Source: Nageia nagi (Eukaryota > Pinophyta). Taken from it: a stretch of DNA of 64,000 nt. Every line of letters begins with the position of its first letter. The first letter of the stretch is position 1. Positions 47,401 through 55,559 of the stretch are shown here, piece by piece. The position numbers and the translations under genes were made by a program. Below the pieces are notes generated by a model, which was not told the origin of the DNA, searched no databases, and was given only the letters and a program-made list of their open reading frames with translations. The stretch spans positions 210,056,001 to 210,120,000 of the forward strand of contig JBITNC010000001.1 in the NCBI GenBank assembly GCA_050084985.1, read 5' to 3'.

Positions 47401-47449
47401 AAATGACAACAATGATGAACAACCATGGGGTTATCAAACACTTACTTGA
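10438..47449 (+). CDS. FTSHI3: FtsH-like inactive protease, plastid (FTSHI3 orthologue), four exons
   Basis: Exons 10438-11484, 44907-45230, 45385-45685 and 47262-47449 join in frame to 619 residues, close to the roughly 620 of Arabidopsis FTSHI3. Order: a basic, Ser/Arg-containing N-terminus (probable plastid transit peptide), membrane segment at about 154-173, FtsH-type intermembrane part, second membrane segment at about 290-313, then the AAA module: FEDVAGVD at 334, Walker A GPPGTGKT at 375-382, Walker B IIFIDE at 430-435, and a second region of homology with TNRPEALD and RPGRF. The protein stops soon after the AAA lid, with FPWIPS and a GYQTLT end, and has no HExxH zinc site, so it cannot be a metalloprotease. 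This short form and C-terminus are typical of FTSHI3. Family role: AAA-type protein of the chloroplast membranes. No frame lesions were seen, so the gene looks functional. Confidence 0.93.
11485..12505. other. Intron sequence without recognisable elements
   Basis: AT-rich, no coding similarity and no clear repeats. Gypsy A starts abruptly at about 12506 without an LTR, so a deletion end probably lies here. Confidence 0.5.
12506..12864 (-). pseudogene. Gypsy A fragment 1: RT end and RNase H start
   Basis: Read on the - strand the frame gives [11 protein letters not shown], a stop, then [22 protein letters not shown] and [11 protein letters not shown]...[14 protein letters not shown], the connection and RNase H start of a Ty3/gypsy pol. 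It continues directly from 20495 once the Copia element at 12865-20489 is removed. It breaks off inside RNase H; the rest of pol and the 3' LTR are missing. Confidence 0.85.
12860..12864. repeat. Target site duplication of Copia element 2, left
   Basis: TTGGT, repeated at 20490-20494. Confidence 0.9.
13025..14230 (+). repeat. Solo LTR 1 of family S
   Basis: 1206 bp, starts TATGACGTCCCC and ends GGATCATCACA, flanked by GGTGT at 13020-13024 and 14231-14235. It contains a TATA-like TATATAAATAG near 13510. The open frames inside (such as 13743-14066) are not conserved in the sister LTRs. The terminal TG has become TA. Confidence 0.85.
14600..16170 (-). repeat. Solo LTR 2 of family S, reverse orientation
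   Basis: 1571 bp. Read on the - strand it starts TGTAATGTCCCC and ends GGGATCATCACA, the ends of LTRs 1 and 3. Flanks GTGAG (14595-14599) and ATGAG (16171-16175) differ at one base. A TATA-like stretch on the - strand lies near 15225. Confidence 0.82.
16452..16466 (+). other. Primer binding site of Copia element 2
   Basis: GTGTTATCAGAGAG, close to the usual TGGTATCAGAGC complement of initiator tRNA-Met, directly after the LTR. Confidence 0.65.
16551..18960 (+). pseudogene. gag and protease remnant of Copia element 2
   Basis: The first part (16551-16923) reads as Copia Gag: [40 protein letters not shown]. It is cut by solo LTR 3 and resumes at 18366 ([11 protein letters not shown]-like). The next block holds a zinc knuckle in which the first Cys is Tyr ([14 protein letters not shown]) and a protease site with Ile in place of Gly ([14 protein letters not shown]). 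Both changes would inactivate the domains. Stops and frame changes occur around 18520 and 18955. Confidence 0.85.
16924..18365 (+). repeat. Solo LTR 3 of family S, inside gag
   Basis: 1442 bp, starts TATAATGTCCC, ends GGGATCATCATA, flanked by TGTTA at 16919-16923 and 18366-18370. TATA-like CTATAAAAGG near 17683. Shares blocks with solo LTR 2 read in reverse. Confidence 0.85.
18959..19718 (+). pseudogene. Copia element 2: GAG-pre-integrase remnant and deleted pol
   Basis: 18959-19216 reads as the segment between protease and integrase ([20 protein letters not shown], then a W-KVVK block). After that only short fragments remain up to the purine tract at 19708-19718. No integrase or RT motifs are present. 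Confidence 0.75.
19719..20489 (+). repeat. 3' LTR of Copia element 2
   Basis: 771 bp, TGTTGGGATGG to GGTTCCAACA, preceded by a purine tract and followed by TTGGT. Uninterrupted, so it serves as the reference for placing solo LTRs 1 and 2 in the 5' LTR. Confidence 0.92.
20495..21440 (-). pseudogene. Gypsy A fragment 2: reverse transcriptase N-terminal half
   Basis: Main frame 21253 to 20765: [55 protein letters not shown], then [12 protein letters not shown], a clear Ty3/gypsy RT start. Further RT remains to 20495 with frame changes, ending in [10 protein letters not shown], which continues at 12864. To the right (21254-21440) lies the segment before RT; it is cut by insertion D at 21441. Confidence 0.88.
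21441..22552. other. Left part of insertion D, noncoding
   Basis: Starts TGTTGGGGGC. No coding similarity. It lies downstream of the unknown gene and may be its 3' untranslated region or a terminal part of D. Confidence 0.4.
22553..24459 (-). pseudogene. Unknown gene of insertion D, C-terminal part
   Basis: Three or four - strand frames (24459-24088, 24071-23463, 23473-23255, 23065-22553) follow each other with short frame changes and read as one protein. It is hydrophilic and rich in Glu, Lys and Arg, with an acidic/Pro/Ser stretch, a basic NLS-like PSKRIKRN and a coiled-coil-like end. Upstream it joins the part at 33234 once the Copia element (TCCAC duplications) is removed. I do not recognise the family; no pol motifs are present. 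Confidence 0.55.
24455..24459. repeat. Target site duplication of Copia element 3, left
   Basis: TCCAC, repeated at 33229-33233. Confidence 0.92.
24460..24911 (-). repeat. 3' LTR of Copia element 3
   Basis: 452 bp, TGAAGGATTT to AAATTCTAACA. Lacks about 18 bp present in the partner at 32759-33228, otherwise closely similar. Confidence 0.93.
25385..25790. repeat. About 49-bp tandem repeats with a stem-loop in each unit
   Basis: Roughly eight units with the core AAGTTTGTCACGCAGAGC followed by AAACTTACCACGGAGGTA. AAGTTTG and CAAACTT in each unit are inverted, giving a 7-bp stem with a 10-base loop. Starts near 25515, 25564 and 25612 set the period. It lies between RNase H and the 3' LTR of Copia element 3. 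Confidence 0.9.
25828..26422 (-). pseudogene. RNase H of Copia element 3
   Basis: Degrades the RNA strand during reverse transcription. Main frame 26379-25828, with [33 protein letters not shown] and [13 protein letters not shown], giving the acidic residues of the site, then the [12 protein letters not shown] block and the ADLFTKPLP end. It is separated from RT by a stop and a one-base frame change around 26400-26423. Confidence 0.92.
26423..27640 (-). pseudogene. Reverse transcriptase of Copia element 3
   Basis: 405-codon open frame with the full Copia [69 protein letters not shown] and the catalytic YVDDLLI. Continuous and well kept. The frame ends at TGA next to FMH (26423), where RNase H should follow, so the polyprotein is broken here. 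Confidence 0.95.
27755..28396 (-). pseudogene. Integrase of Copia element 3
   Basis: Inserts the DNA copy into the genome. The zinc-binding HQQLGHLNH...CEKCILGK part is followed by the catalytic core: [30 protein letters not shown] and [17 protein letters not shown], with the D, D and E residues in place. It is bounded by two stops, at 28397 and 27755. Both are where related elements have Trp (TGG to TAG). Confidence 0.93.
28397..29773 (-). pseudogene. gag and protease of Copia element 3
   Basis: Continuous frame of 458 codons; the start is probably the ATG at 29736 ([13 protein letters not shown]). It has the UBN2-type Gag core ([34 protein letters not shown]), a zinc knuckle [14 protein letters not shown] (Cx2Cx4Hx4C) and the aspartic protease site [11 protein letters not shown]. 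It ends at a TAG at 28397 in place of the usual Trp before the integrase zinc finger. Confidence 0.93.
29774..32744. other. Leader of Copia element 3, with a GC-rich repeat block
   Basis: About 3 kb between primer site and gag, long for a Copia leader. 29774-30950 is AT-rich with no coding signal. 30960-32040 is clearly more GC-rich, with diverged repeats built on TGCGATCATTGCAGTCCATG and GGCAAACACTTCGCGGAG. 32143-32170 is an AT microsatellite. The rest to 32700 is AT-rich. The GC-rich block may be a further insertion; no ends were found. Confidence 0.6.
31190..31960. repeat. Diverged GC-rich repeats in the Copia leader
   Basis: Units of about 50-80 bp with recurring CATATCCTGCGATCATTG, CAGTCCATGAAAC and GTCAAACA(A/T)G-CGCG. 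Open frames in both directions (31185-31511, 31387-31728) follow the repeats and are not considered genes. Confidence 0.65.
32745..32756 (-). other. Primer binding site of Copia element 3
   Basis: GCTCTGATACCA on the + strand, i.e. TGGTATCAGAGC on the element strand, the complement of initiator tRNA-Met, two bases from the LTR. Confidence 0.95.
32759..33228 (-). repeat. 5' LTR of Copia element 3
   Basis: 470 bp, TGAAAGATTT to TTCTAACA, followed by TCCAC at 33229-33233. Confidence 0.93.
33234..34488 (-). pseudogene. Unknown gene of insertion D, N-terminal part
   Basis: Starts [17 protein letters not shown] at 34488, just downstream of the TATA box. Frames 34488-34120, 34074-33817 and 33543-33247 follow each other, with short breaks between. 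With the part at 24459-22553 the whole would be about 1000 residues. The composition (aromatic-rich N-terminal half, charged C-terminal half) is protein-like, but I do not recognise a family. It may be specific to a transposon group. Confidence 0.5.
34662..34672 (-). promoter_or_regulatory. TATA box of the unknown gene in D
   Basis: On the - strand CTATAAATAC, about 175 bp before the first ATG (34488). Confidence 0.55.
34820..35670. repeat. Array of hairpin-forming repeats
   Basis: Seven or so units in which GGCGCATGG/CCATGCGCC arms flank an inner inverted repeat. At 35045-35074 TTCAAAAAGACAA, loop GATT, TTGTCTTTTTGAA is a perfect 13-bp stem. At 35292-35339 outer and inner arms combine to about 20 paired bases. 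Other units lie near 34825, 35180, 35410, 35510 and 35615. It lies upstream of the TATA box of the unknown gene. Confidence 0.85.
35918..35941. repeat. Perfect 10-bp hairpin near the right end of D
   Basis: CCCCAAAATC, loop GTAG, GATTTTGGGG, about 23 bases before the end of D. Helitrons have a hairpin near one end, but they make no target duplication, so this is not enough for that class. Confidence 0.7.
35965..36535 (-). pseudogene. Gypsy A fragment 3: region between protease and RT
   Basis: Resumes after insertion D. The - strand gives [20 protein letters not shown] and a continuation to [13 protein letters not shown] (36498-36310), typical of the segment after protease in plant Ty3/gypsy pol. 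It is cut at about 36535 by repeat E1, within the codons before GRPWIH. Confidence 0.85.
36536..38300. repeat. Repeat E, copy 1, inserted in gypsy A
   Basis: Starts near TTCGGATTTCACAC. Shares with 50690-52130 the block GTGCTTG(C/T)GGAA...TTCGATTGA(C/T)GTGG(T/C)(C/T)TACATCCAGC, a CCCTTTTATAAT...AGGAGAATT block and the ATGATATCAGATTT...GAT end region. Gypsy A reads QGELPYNI on its right and LGRPWIH on its left, so it is an insertion. 37340-38040 is more GC-rich than the rest and has no match in copy 2. Class unknown, ends approximate. Confidence 0.6.
37359..37763 (-). other. Unassigned open frame in repeat E1
   Basis: 134 codons with balanced, protein-like composition ([20 protein letters not shown]). 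The stretch is GC-rich compared with its surroundings. I recognise no family, and the second copy of the repeat lacks it. It may be a fragment of a captured gene. Confidence 0.25.
38300..38720 (-). pseudogene. Gypsy A protease region
   Basis: The - strand gives [20 protein letters not shown] and [15 protein letters not shown], the retropepsin of plant Ty3/gypsy elements (DSG with hydrophobic flank), then [20 protein letters not shown] up to the break made by repeat E1. Several stops. Confidence 0.8.
39042..40020 (-). pseudogene. Gypsy A gag
   Basis: - strand frames starting at about 39913 ([11 protein letters not shown]), with a Gln/Asn-rich stretch, then [38 protein letters not shown] and 39342-39106 ([27 protein letters not shown]). 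Gag family as in PMD-TE1, with numerous stops. Interrupted frames, no function expected. Confidence 0.8.
40024..40036 (-). other. Primer site of gypsy A
   Basis: + strand AGGTTCGCCAAAA directly before the LTR. It ends in a CCA-type end like the site of PMD-TE1, but the tRNA cannot be named with confidence. Confidence 0.4.
40037..40711 (-). repeat. 5' LTR of gypsy A
   Basis: 675 bp, TGTATATGATGG to GAGGTGTCTACA, related in its ends to the LTR of gypsy B. Right of it gypsy B pol begins. No second LTR was found; the left end of gypsy A is deleted. Confidence 0.75.
41183..42400. repeat. Probable solo LTR in gypsy B
   Basis: Starts TGTAATACCCCTACC, similar to the start of family S LTRs (TGTAATGTCCCC), and ends near GGAACATCATGA. 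No coding content. Right boundary and target duplication uncertain. Confidence 0.4.
43117..43458 (-). pseudogene. Gypsy B Gag core
   Basis: 113-codon frame: [48 protein letters not shown]. It aligns along its length with the PMD-TE1 Gag (DYKEPK, FFPQSLEGDAQEWFYGLP, FLEQYKHNIKKEV), so gypsy B or a relative is a candidate source of the enzymes PMD-TE1 lacks. Confidence 0.85.
43779..44687 (-). repeat. 5' LTR of gypsy B with an internal 131-bp tandem duplication
   Basis: TGTGGACAATG to AGATGTCTACA. 43833-43963 and 43964-44094 are near-identical 131-bp copies. Exon 2 of FTSHI3 begins about 220 bp to the right. Confidence 0.75.
44907..45230 (+). CDS. FTSHI3: FTSHI3 exon 2
   Basis: 108 codons, from IVSCLQG after CTGCAG to GAATCAG before GTACAA. 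Holds Walker A and Walker B of the AAA module. Phase 0 at both ends. Confidence 0.93.
45385..45685 (+). CDS. FTSHI3: FTSHI3 exon 3
   Basis: Begins [20 protein letters not shown] after TTTGCAG, ends in a split Gly codon before GTAGGG at 45686. Holds the second region of homology and the start of the lid. Intron 2 before it is only 154 bp. Confidence 0.93.
45686..47261 (+). other. FTSHI3 intron 3
   Basis: 1576 bp, GTAGGG to TTTTGCAG. AT-rich, no element recognised. Short open frames at 46049-46438 and 46959-47162 look accidental. Confidence 0.85.
47262..47449 (+). CDS. FTSHI3: FTSHI3 exon 4
   Basis: Completes the Gly codon and encodes [20 protein letters not shown] and the short C-terminus FPWIPSK...GYQTLT with TGA at 47447-47449. 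It is too short to show as an open frame by length. The end matches the family ending FPW-PS...GYQTL. Confidence 0.9.
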
Positions 47450-47745
47450 GCATGGATACAAATGCTTGGCTTGATATATTATTGAAGTTATGCTGCAGAA
47501 TATGACGTCCTAGAATTCATTTTATGATGCCATCTCATATCAGCAAAGAAAAGGTACAGCGTTGACTGCTTTGACGAGCAAGGACATCTGCTTTTGTATC
47601 GTATAATTTTGAGTGCAATTGTTGTCCAAGATTCTACAGAAATGGTCTGTTGTTTTATTCAATTTATTTAAAGTCTGGGTGAAATTATGCATCCAACCAA
47701 CAAATAGTTCCACATGAAAGTAAGATTGAATATTCTTTCTGTAAA

Positions 47746-47751
47746 AATAAA
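47746..47751 (+). terminator. Possible polyadenylation signal of FTSHI3
   Basis: AATAAA about 300 bp after the stop. The first good match downstream; not proven. Confidence 0.4.
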
Positions 47752-50690
47752 ACTATAGTAAATTAATATTTTTAGCAACTTAATTTAAAAGAATATGGTC
47801 TGAAATCTTTGACGAAATGCAAAACTATGGGTCGATGCTGAACGAGATGGAACAAGCTTAAGTTATGGGCTATAAATACATATATTATATTCAGCTAGGA
47901 AGGAAATATATTAACTGGTCAAACCAGCTCCGTAGTTATCACTTGTCAATATAGAAAACATGTCAAACTAAACGTTAAATGGTAAAATGCGAATCAAGTA
48001 TTTCATTGTGTCAAATCATACAAAAGGTCCATCTGTTTTTACAAAGTTTTATATGGATTATGAATCAAGTGTATTATGGATTACGGACGATGACATGAAA
48101 TGAATCGCAAAAGAAAACAAGACAAGTTGGACTATGACAAAGAACATCTTGTTCTGAATTTTTTTTGCTTCGCTTGCTCATTAACTCTCCAAGTGGCTGC
48201 TAACTTCAGTTGATGTACTCTCCATTGGTTGTGTGATTCTCTTTTTGGGTATTTTGCTGCCTGTCTACTTTTCATATGGGATGAAGAGAATCCTTTATAG
48301 AATGGGAGTATATTCTTCAAGATTCTGATCTGATGTGAAAGCAGGAGGTGGTGAGATTTACTTAGCTCGTAGGAGGGTTTGTCAACCAATCCAAAAGTGA
48401 TTGTTATGTCAATGTATTGATTGGTGTTACGATATTACTGTAGTGTATACTAATCATATAATAGAGGAATTATAGGTGTAGCTGAATGTAATGTATTGTA
48501 TTAAGGGTTATTCATGTTGTATTATTGCTTGTAAGTGGGGACATAATGTAAAAGAATAATGGATGGCCAGCATGCTGTAATATCATGCCAATAAGTTTTG
48601 CAGTTACGGGATTTTGACATGCATGGTATTATTATTTAGTTGACATAAACAGAAGGAGATGTGAAGTAACATCATGATGGAAAATATTTTGAAGGATTTC
48701 TATCTATAACGTCAAGCATTATATTTAAAAATTGGGGAGGTTGTCTCTTGAAGTGGCGATTGCAGCAATTCATTCTGCAAAAAGTATTTTATGATGCATT
48801 TGAATCTTAAGCAAATTTCTCAATTATTGGTTATCTTATATTCTTTATAGTTTATGCATTTTTGTATAGTTGTGGAATATTAGTACATTATTATGAAATT
48901 TTAGGTGGAATATTTGTTTTTGTTTTTTCATATAAAGTACTATTAAGAGGAACAATCCTTGCAAGTGGGAAATTGTTTTCTTAGTTGTAAAACTTCATTC
49001 TTTTAGCAAGTTAGAATTTTGTCAAGTCGTATCTTTTAATAAAGTAGGAGTAGCAGTTTTTTGTTCTTTCGTAACAAGATGTTAAGATCTTCAACATAAG
49101 GAATCACTTGTTAGCTTTTACGTAATATTGTTTAAGATTCTTTTTATTATTAATTTGTTATATGAATAAAAATTATCCATATCTTGATTAGATCAAATAG
49201 TTTTTGGCTGATTTTGACAATCTCTTCAATAACTTTGCAATGTTTGGTTAGTTATCTAAAATTTTGAATTGAGCAAGGTATAATGCTAAAGCCAAGGCCA
49301 TTATTCTTTCTAGAAAGGAAAGCAAGTTGGATATTCAAAAATGATTTCTCGATATTTGAGTGAATAAATTTAGTGTCATCTTTTAATGTGAAGAGAAATT
49401 TCAATTTTAAATTATTGTATAGTTTTTATCGAGTATTATTGGTGATATTTGATTTGTAATCACCAAAAGCTTATGGCTTGGATTCTCAAATACAGATTTG
49501 AAACTTTATTATTTATCTATGTCCCCAAAATTCATGGTGCAATATTGATTACAAATTCAATCAATGAACCAACTATTAAACATTGGATTCACACATAAAT
49601 AAAGAGAACACATAAATTTCTACTTTCAAGAGTCTTCAAATTTTATTATTGCAACAAGAATGAAGATTACAATCAAGGTTAGCCTTGTTTTGTAGCTCCA
49701 ATGATTTGAAAACCTTCTCTTGCACAACCAAATCCTTCTCCCAGCTTCAACAATCCCCAACAAGTTTCTAAGGAGGTATTTTACTTTGAAAATCTCGATT
49801 GTTCACTTGAAATGATCGTTTAATGGATGCCCTAAATCACTGATAGCATGGTGTGGTGCTCTAAATGTAGTATTTTTTGGATAAGGATAGTTCGTAGGAA
49901 ATTGACACTTATGAAAGTCAAATATTCAAAAAACATAGGTATGCACATACTTGTTGGAAAGGTATTTTTGATGAACATCTAGTGAAAAAAGAATCAGTCG
50001 ATATCTTCATCAAAAGTTATGCCCTTTCAAAGTTAATTGATCTACTTTTATGACATTTTTCAAGTAGAACAATTCCACAACAATAAATTAAAATTGCTTC
50101 AAACAGCAGCCAAGCCTAAGAATTCATCAAATACTCACTCTAATGATATTTGGCATTAATCATATGATCCATTTTGGATCAATATTAGGAGCTAAATTGA
50201 AAGCATATTACTTAATACCTTAGGTTTCAAATTTTGATTTCTTTGGACGATGAAGTATGAGTCGTTTGATTCAAAGTTATTGTTTGAAAAGTGTTTCTCC
50301 TTTCATTGAAAATGATGACTATGAAGTTAGGGAATGGCCGTTTGCAATAATCATAGTGAACATTGGATATCTTAGAAGGTGGATGATAAACTAACAGGGA
50401 AAACATTACAAATATTGAAAACTTTTGATAATAAGTTCAAAATTTATTGGAATAAAGTTGTAGAAGAATATGATAAAGATATTTTTTTTAGTATTTATGC
50501 ATATAATTAAGATGGATCTCAACATGTTTAAATTATATATAACACTTATTTATATAGTACATGATAATACTTATGCATTTAATGCCAATAATACATCTAA
50601 AGATCAAGTATTTTTATCTCACAATTTAATATGAGTCAAACTTTAGGAAAATTCTTATCATATAATATCTTATAAGTGGTCATGTGATCC
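47752..50690. other. Intergenic region, nothing recognised
   Basis: AT-rich on both strands. A short - strand frame at 48132-48389 has no recognisable similarity. No LTR pair or repeat array was seen. Confidence 0.5.
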
Positions 50691-52130
50691 GTAAACCCTA
50701 TTCATGAGTTCACTTTCGGATCTTCACATTTTGTTCATTTTAGTGCTTGTGGAAATGAAAATCAATCACAAAAAAAAATTGACACAATTTTACCCTAGTT
50801 CGATTGATGTGGTTTACATCCAGCAAAAGTCGATTCATTATCGTAGAGTCCATTTTACAATGTTGTTTTGCATGATCCTTCTTGCTTCATTCTTTTGTTT
50901 GTTGAAGCTGAAACACACGATCACTGTAGGCTTTCCATTGAATCTTTTCTTTCTTGAAGACGACTCTCTTTTCAACGAAAATCCTTGAGCATAGTTCCAC
51001 GTCGTTTACCTCAGGTTGACATCTTTGAAATCACTGTCTCCTTTTTTTTTTGTTACAACATGGCGATTATGTCATCCACTTCTTTTCTTCTTTTTTTTAC
51101 AAACACTCTACACATTCTTCCATTTTGGGAGCCTTATTCGTCAAATGGGATTTAACCATTTTCTATTCTCCAAGTACCCTTTTATAATAATAAGGGTTTA
51201 CATGTTTAGGAGAATTTAACAATCTTCTTAATTTTGACATTTCAGTAGCATTCTATCTTTTTGATTTTAGGGTCTCCATTTAATTTTGACATTTAATTTT
51301 TTGGTTTTATCTTCATAATAAAAAGTAATGATTTTTAGAAGTTAAATAATCCAAACAAAAAAAGTAACTTTATCATTGGATTCAAAATGCTCTTTTTAAT
51401 CAAATTGATATATGACATGACTATTTTTGAAAAATAATTGTTTTTTCTCATCCAAAATTAATCTTTACTAAAAAAGCTCGTTAAATAACGAAATCAACCT
51501 TGATTTCTATGTCTTTTCATTCATAGCTTGTCCTCATTTTTTGTGCATAGTTTAAATACCATAAAATATCAAACAAGCACCTTCAAACAACATTTACCAC
51601 TTGCCATCAAGAAACAATATGTTGAATAGTCAAAAGCGAAGTTTTACTCCACCTGAGTTTTTTTCCATATTAAAAATGGCTCCAAACTCCCACTCATGCT
51701 TCCTGGGCCACGTTGGTATTTAGGGTCTTTATTTCCCCCATGGCCTGCGTATGTGTTTTGGTACTCATGCGTCCTCTTTGGGAGTGTATTTCCACCTCGT
51801 ATCCAGTGTAATTGATGACGTGTCTTCTATTGAATTTTCTTTACATTCTGACCGCTGATTGGACATTGCTAATGTGGCTGCCACTTGAATATAAGTCCCA
51901 CCAAAATAATATTTATTATATATTTTCTATTTTTCTTTGTATTTGTATATTTTTTTCCTCTTTTGTATTTTAAATTAATAGATACAAAATATTAAATTTC
52001 AAACCTTCATAATTTGTTCAAATTGTATCGGATTTACGAATCATCGAATTGACGATGAGCTTTTGATTTAGAAAGAACAAATCCCAAATTTAAGAATTTT
52101 TTTTTGACTAAAAATCGTTTTAGATCATCA
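50690..52130. repeat. Repeat E, copy 2
   Basis: Same + orientation as copy 1 and the same landmarks in order: a TTCGGATCTTCACA start, GTGCTTGTGGAAATGAAAAT, TTCGATTGATGTGGTTTACA, CCCTTTTATAATAATAAGGG and the GTATCGGATTTACGAATCAT region. Open frames at 50704-50988 and 51016-51219 are not kept in copy 1. Ends approximate. Confidence 0.55.
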
Positions 52131-52259
52131 TGAAGCTAAATTGGTAACTTTAACTGGGTGTTTTTCATAGGTTGATTTCATAATCATAGAATTCAATTTG
52201 AGATTGTAAATTATTTCTCATAATTTAAAATAATAATTGTTTCCACAAGTCATAAAATA

Positions 52260-53160
52260 AATTGTTGACATTTAATTTTGTTTACCTTTGATGTACTTAT
52301 TAAGTGTTTTATTTATCTTATATTATGTATGTTATATTGGTCCTTTCTCATGTAATCTTATCATTTATTATACAAAGTACCCCAATGTTAATGCTCACCT
52401 CTAGAGGTGGATTTTGAAGTTTCTCTTACATATATAAAGGTAAGTATGATCACAAGGGAAAGCATCAAGATTTCATCTTGATAGCCAATACCTATTTTAG
52501 GTGTTCATCAACACCACCTATTGCGATTGGGATCTTGTTATCATACGAGCTATTTGTTATTCCATCTTTCACAATTATATGTTTAGCTCGACTTATCGAC
52601 ATACTTCTATGTCTTGGATCTTAGTTGTGAACTCTACTTCTTAGATGCTAAGTGTCGATGTTGCTATAAGCGTTAGCGCTACTGTTTAGAGCTCAATATT
52701 CGTGCTCATATACACATCCACACTAGGCTTTCAATCTGTATTTTGGTGTGGGGATTCACATATCAAGATCATTATCTTCAATAAGATCTTATTTGCGTAT
52801 ATTGTTCATCATCTAGGTAAGGTTAATAAATATGTATATCTCTCTTAATCCCTATTTCAATAATGTATTTGATGTTATCTTGATCCAATAGTCTTAGATA
52901 CTTTGCTTACTTCATATTTGTTATATCACAAATTATTGTTACTGTTATTTCTTGTTATCTTTATTATATGATATCATTGTATATCATTACATGTGACTAT
53001 TAATATAGTTACTACTTAGTTCACACTAGGAGTCACTAAAAACATTCTACATATTGACATCCACCTTTTTATAGCATATCCATCTCTTAGATAGGGTTGG
53101 AACATTCGCTTTTCAAACCGACCATGTTTGTTATTATGATAGAACCCCTAGGATTCTTGT
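52260..53160 (+). repeat. Possible 5' LTR and leader of gypsy F
   Basis: Begins near TGTTGACATTT, with a TATA box TATATAAAGG at 52431-52440 and no coding content, directly upstream of a gag remnant. No partner LTR was found, so this is placed by context. Confidence 0.35.
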
Positions 53161-53166
53161 AGGTAT

Positions 53167-54480
53167 TTGATCATATATTTTGTGAGTGTGTCAGATATGA
53201 AAAATCTCTTGATTGAGGCTTTGGCTAAATTAAATGAATATCTTGATCTTCAATCACATTTTGCAAAGATGTTGGCTGCTCAAATGCATGCTAACAACAA
53301 CACTAGTGCTACCGTAAGTGCCAACATTTGGGCTACAACTCCAAATGCTAGTAGCATTGAGGTAAAGAAGTTGATATAATTAAAAGCTAAAGTCCTAATA
53401 GTACAAAAATAGATAGGTGCATGTTTCATTAGTTTGAAAGAGAAAGGGAATCCTTTGAGTGTGGAAATTTGAAATGCTATCCTCACCAAGATTGATAAGG
53501 AGCATGACTTAGAGAAATTCAATGGTGAGGGAGATCCTATCATTCATCTTCAAGAATTCAAGTACAACATAGTGCTAGAATGTAGAATAAATGATAACTT
53601 GAAAGATAAGAATTTATCCATGAGTTTGTATGGTGAAGCTAGGAAATGGTTTCATAATTTGGCACTAGGTTCCATCACTTCATATCAATAGCTTAAAGAA
53701 CAATTCCGGAATCACTTCAAGTGCAATATTAAGAAGGCTCTTGATTTGATAGATTTGATGACTTGCAAGCAAGCTAATCCTATAAATTAGACAAATTTGC
53801 GCCAAGATATGGAGATACTTAGAAGAGTCCATTAATTAGAAGATGGTTTCTAAGGTATTTCTTGAAAATATTAATCCTGTACTTCAAGTTATTTCTCTTG
53901 ATTATGTTAAGGGTCCTTTTATGGGTATGATTCATATGTTGATTGAGAAAGAAAGATACATGTTAAAGGTTAGTCAAATCAAGTACGCATCTTCTTCTTT
54001 TATAAAGAATAATCGTAAAAAGTCATATCAAAAGAAAGAGGATACTAATGTTAATGCAACTGAACCTACCTTAAAATAAAGAGAAATATCAAGACATGAA
54101 ACATGAAAGATCACAAGATATAAGTATGCACTTCTTACACACCTAAATAAGATGTTTGGAGATTGTCTTAAAAGAGGTCTTATCAAGAAGGTTAATGGGA
54201 AAAAGTTGAAAAACCACATTCGTACAGGGAGAATGCCTCTTATGAATATCATCAAGTAAAAGGAAATTACATCTCAAATTGTTATACAATGAGAAAGAAA
54301 ATTAAAGATCTTGTGGATGATAAAGATGTTGCATATGAGAATGATGAGATTAAAGTGAAGGATCAAGAGCTTCCATCAATCAACATGGTGAATATGATTA
54401 TCTATGATGATAACGGGAATCCAATAATGTTTAATGATGAGTCAAGTGAGAGTTTAGAATCAAAATTAAAAAAATAAGAG
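53167..54480 (+). pseudogene. gag remnant of gypsy F
   Basis: + strand: LIEALAKLNEYLDLQSHFAK, then in other frames FNGEGDPIIHLQEFK, LYGEARKWFHNLALGSITSY and EQFRNHFKCNIKKALD, then 53843-54079 (GPFMGMIHMLIEKERYMLKV) and 54289-54477 (MRKKIKDLVDDKDVAYEND). A Ty3/gypsy Gag core with several stops. Confidence 0.8.
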
Positions 54481-54689
54481 GTACGCCATGCCACTACAAA
54501 AAGAAAGGTGTTCCTAACCTTGTTTCTACTACAAAAGAGGTACCATCTACTTCCCTTTATCATAATTAAAATAAAAAAGTAAAATGTAAAAAAGACTATT
54601 ATTTAAAATTTCAAAAATACTAATGCTAAGATTAGTCTTCTTGAATTGTTTGAAAATTTTGATGGGCATAGAGAAGCTTTATTTTAGAT

Positions 54690-55290
54690 TCTTAGCAGTA
54701 TAAATGTTGAGGCTAATATTCCAACAAGTGCGCTTGTAGGTATGGTTGATTATTTCAAACAAGTTAACATGCTTTCCTTCGATGATGATGAGATACCTAG
54801 TCAAGAGGTGATCGACAATGATTTAGCCATGCACGTTCATGTGAAAATCTTGGGAAAGAATATTAATGATGCATTAGTTGATGTTAGATCAATATTGAAC
54901 ATTTGTTCTTTGGAATTTCTCCAACAATTTGAGGATAAATTGATGAGTAAGATCCAAAGGAAAAAGTACAAAATAAGGGGATTTGATAGTGTAAAAAAGT
55001 AATGTGTAAGACATATCATTTCAGTACAATTGGGGCCTAAAATAGTTGAGTTGAAGATATGTGTGATTGATAAAAATTTTCCTTACAAAATCCTTCTTGG
55101 GAGACCATGACTTCATTCTATGAGGTGTGTATCTTCTGTTTTCCATAGATTATTGAAATTTAGCTATGAAGGAAAGGAATATGTTGTTGAGGCTGTAGAT
55201 GATCCTAAGAGCATGATTGGGAGAGTTGAAACTACTTTTATTTCATACAATGAGATAAAAATTCAAGAGGATTTAGATGATTAAGGAGAT
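54690..55290 (+). pseudogene. Protease region of gypsy F
   Basis: 54742-55002 gives NDALVDVRSILNICSLEFLQ, where the usual DxGS of the retropepsin site reads DVRS, then IRGFDSVKK; further on are PYKILLGRP and VFHRLLKFSYEGKEY, the segment after protease. Inactive by sequence. Confidence 0.78.
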
Positions 55291-55559
55291 GAGAGAGATG
55301 ATTAGATGCAGTTGTACAAGGAAACAAGTGTTGGCATATATGTCATAAACTAGAAGGTTATCTGAGATGATATCATAAATTTGGGTAGACATCGGAATAG
55401 TATGAAATTCTAACTCTTGTGCTACTATCAATATTTATGCATAGAATCAGAAGAAGAGCATTGACTATGCTACCATACTTATATGAAATGTAAGCATCAT
55501 GAATGCTAGTTAGAATATGATCAAACAAAAGCAATTCTGAAGAACACAGATACATCAAA

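Noticed and set aside
48132-48389. 85-codon - strand frame downstream of FTSHI3
   Set aside because: No recognisable similarity, no promoter or neighbouring exon, AT-rich surroundings.
50704-51219. Two + strand frames of 94 and 67 codons
   Set aside because: Inside repeat E copy 2. They are not conserved in copy 1 and are rich in Phe/Leu/Ile codons typical of AT-rich noncoding DNA.
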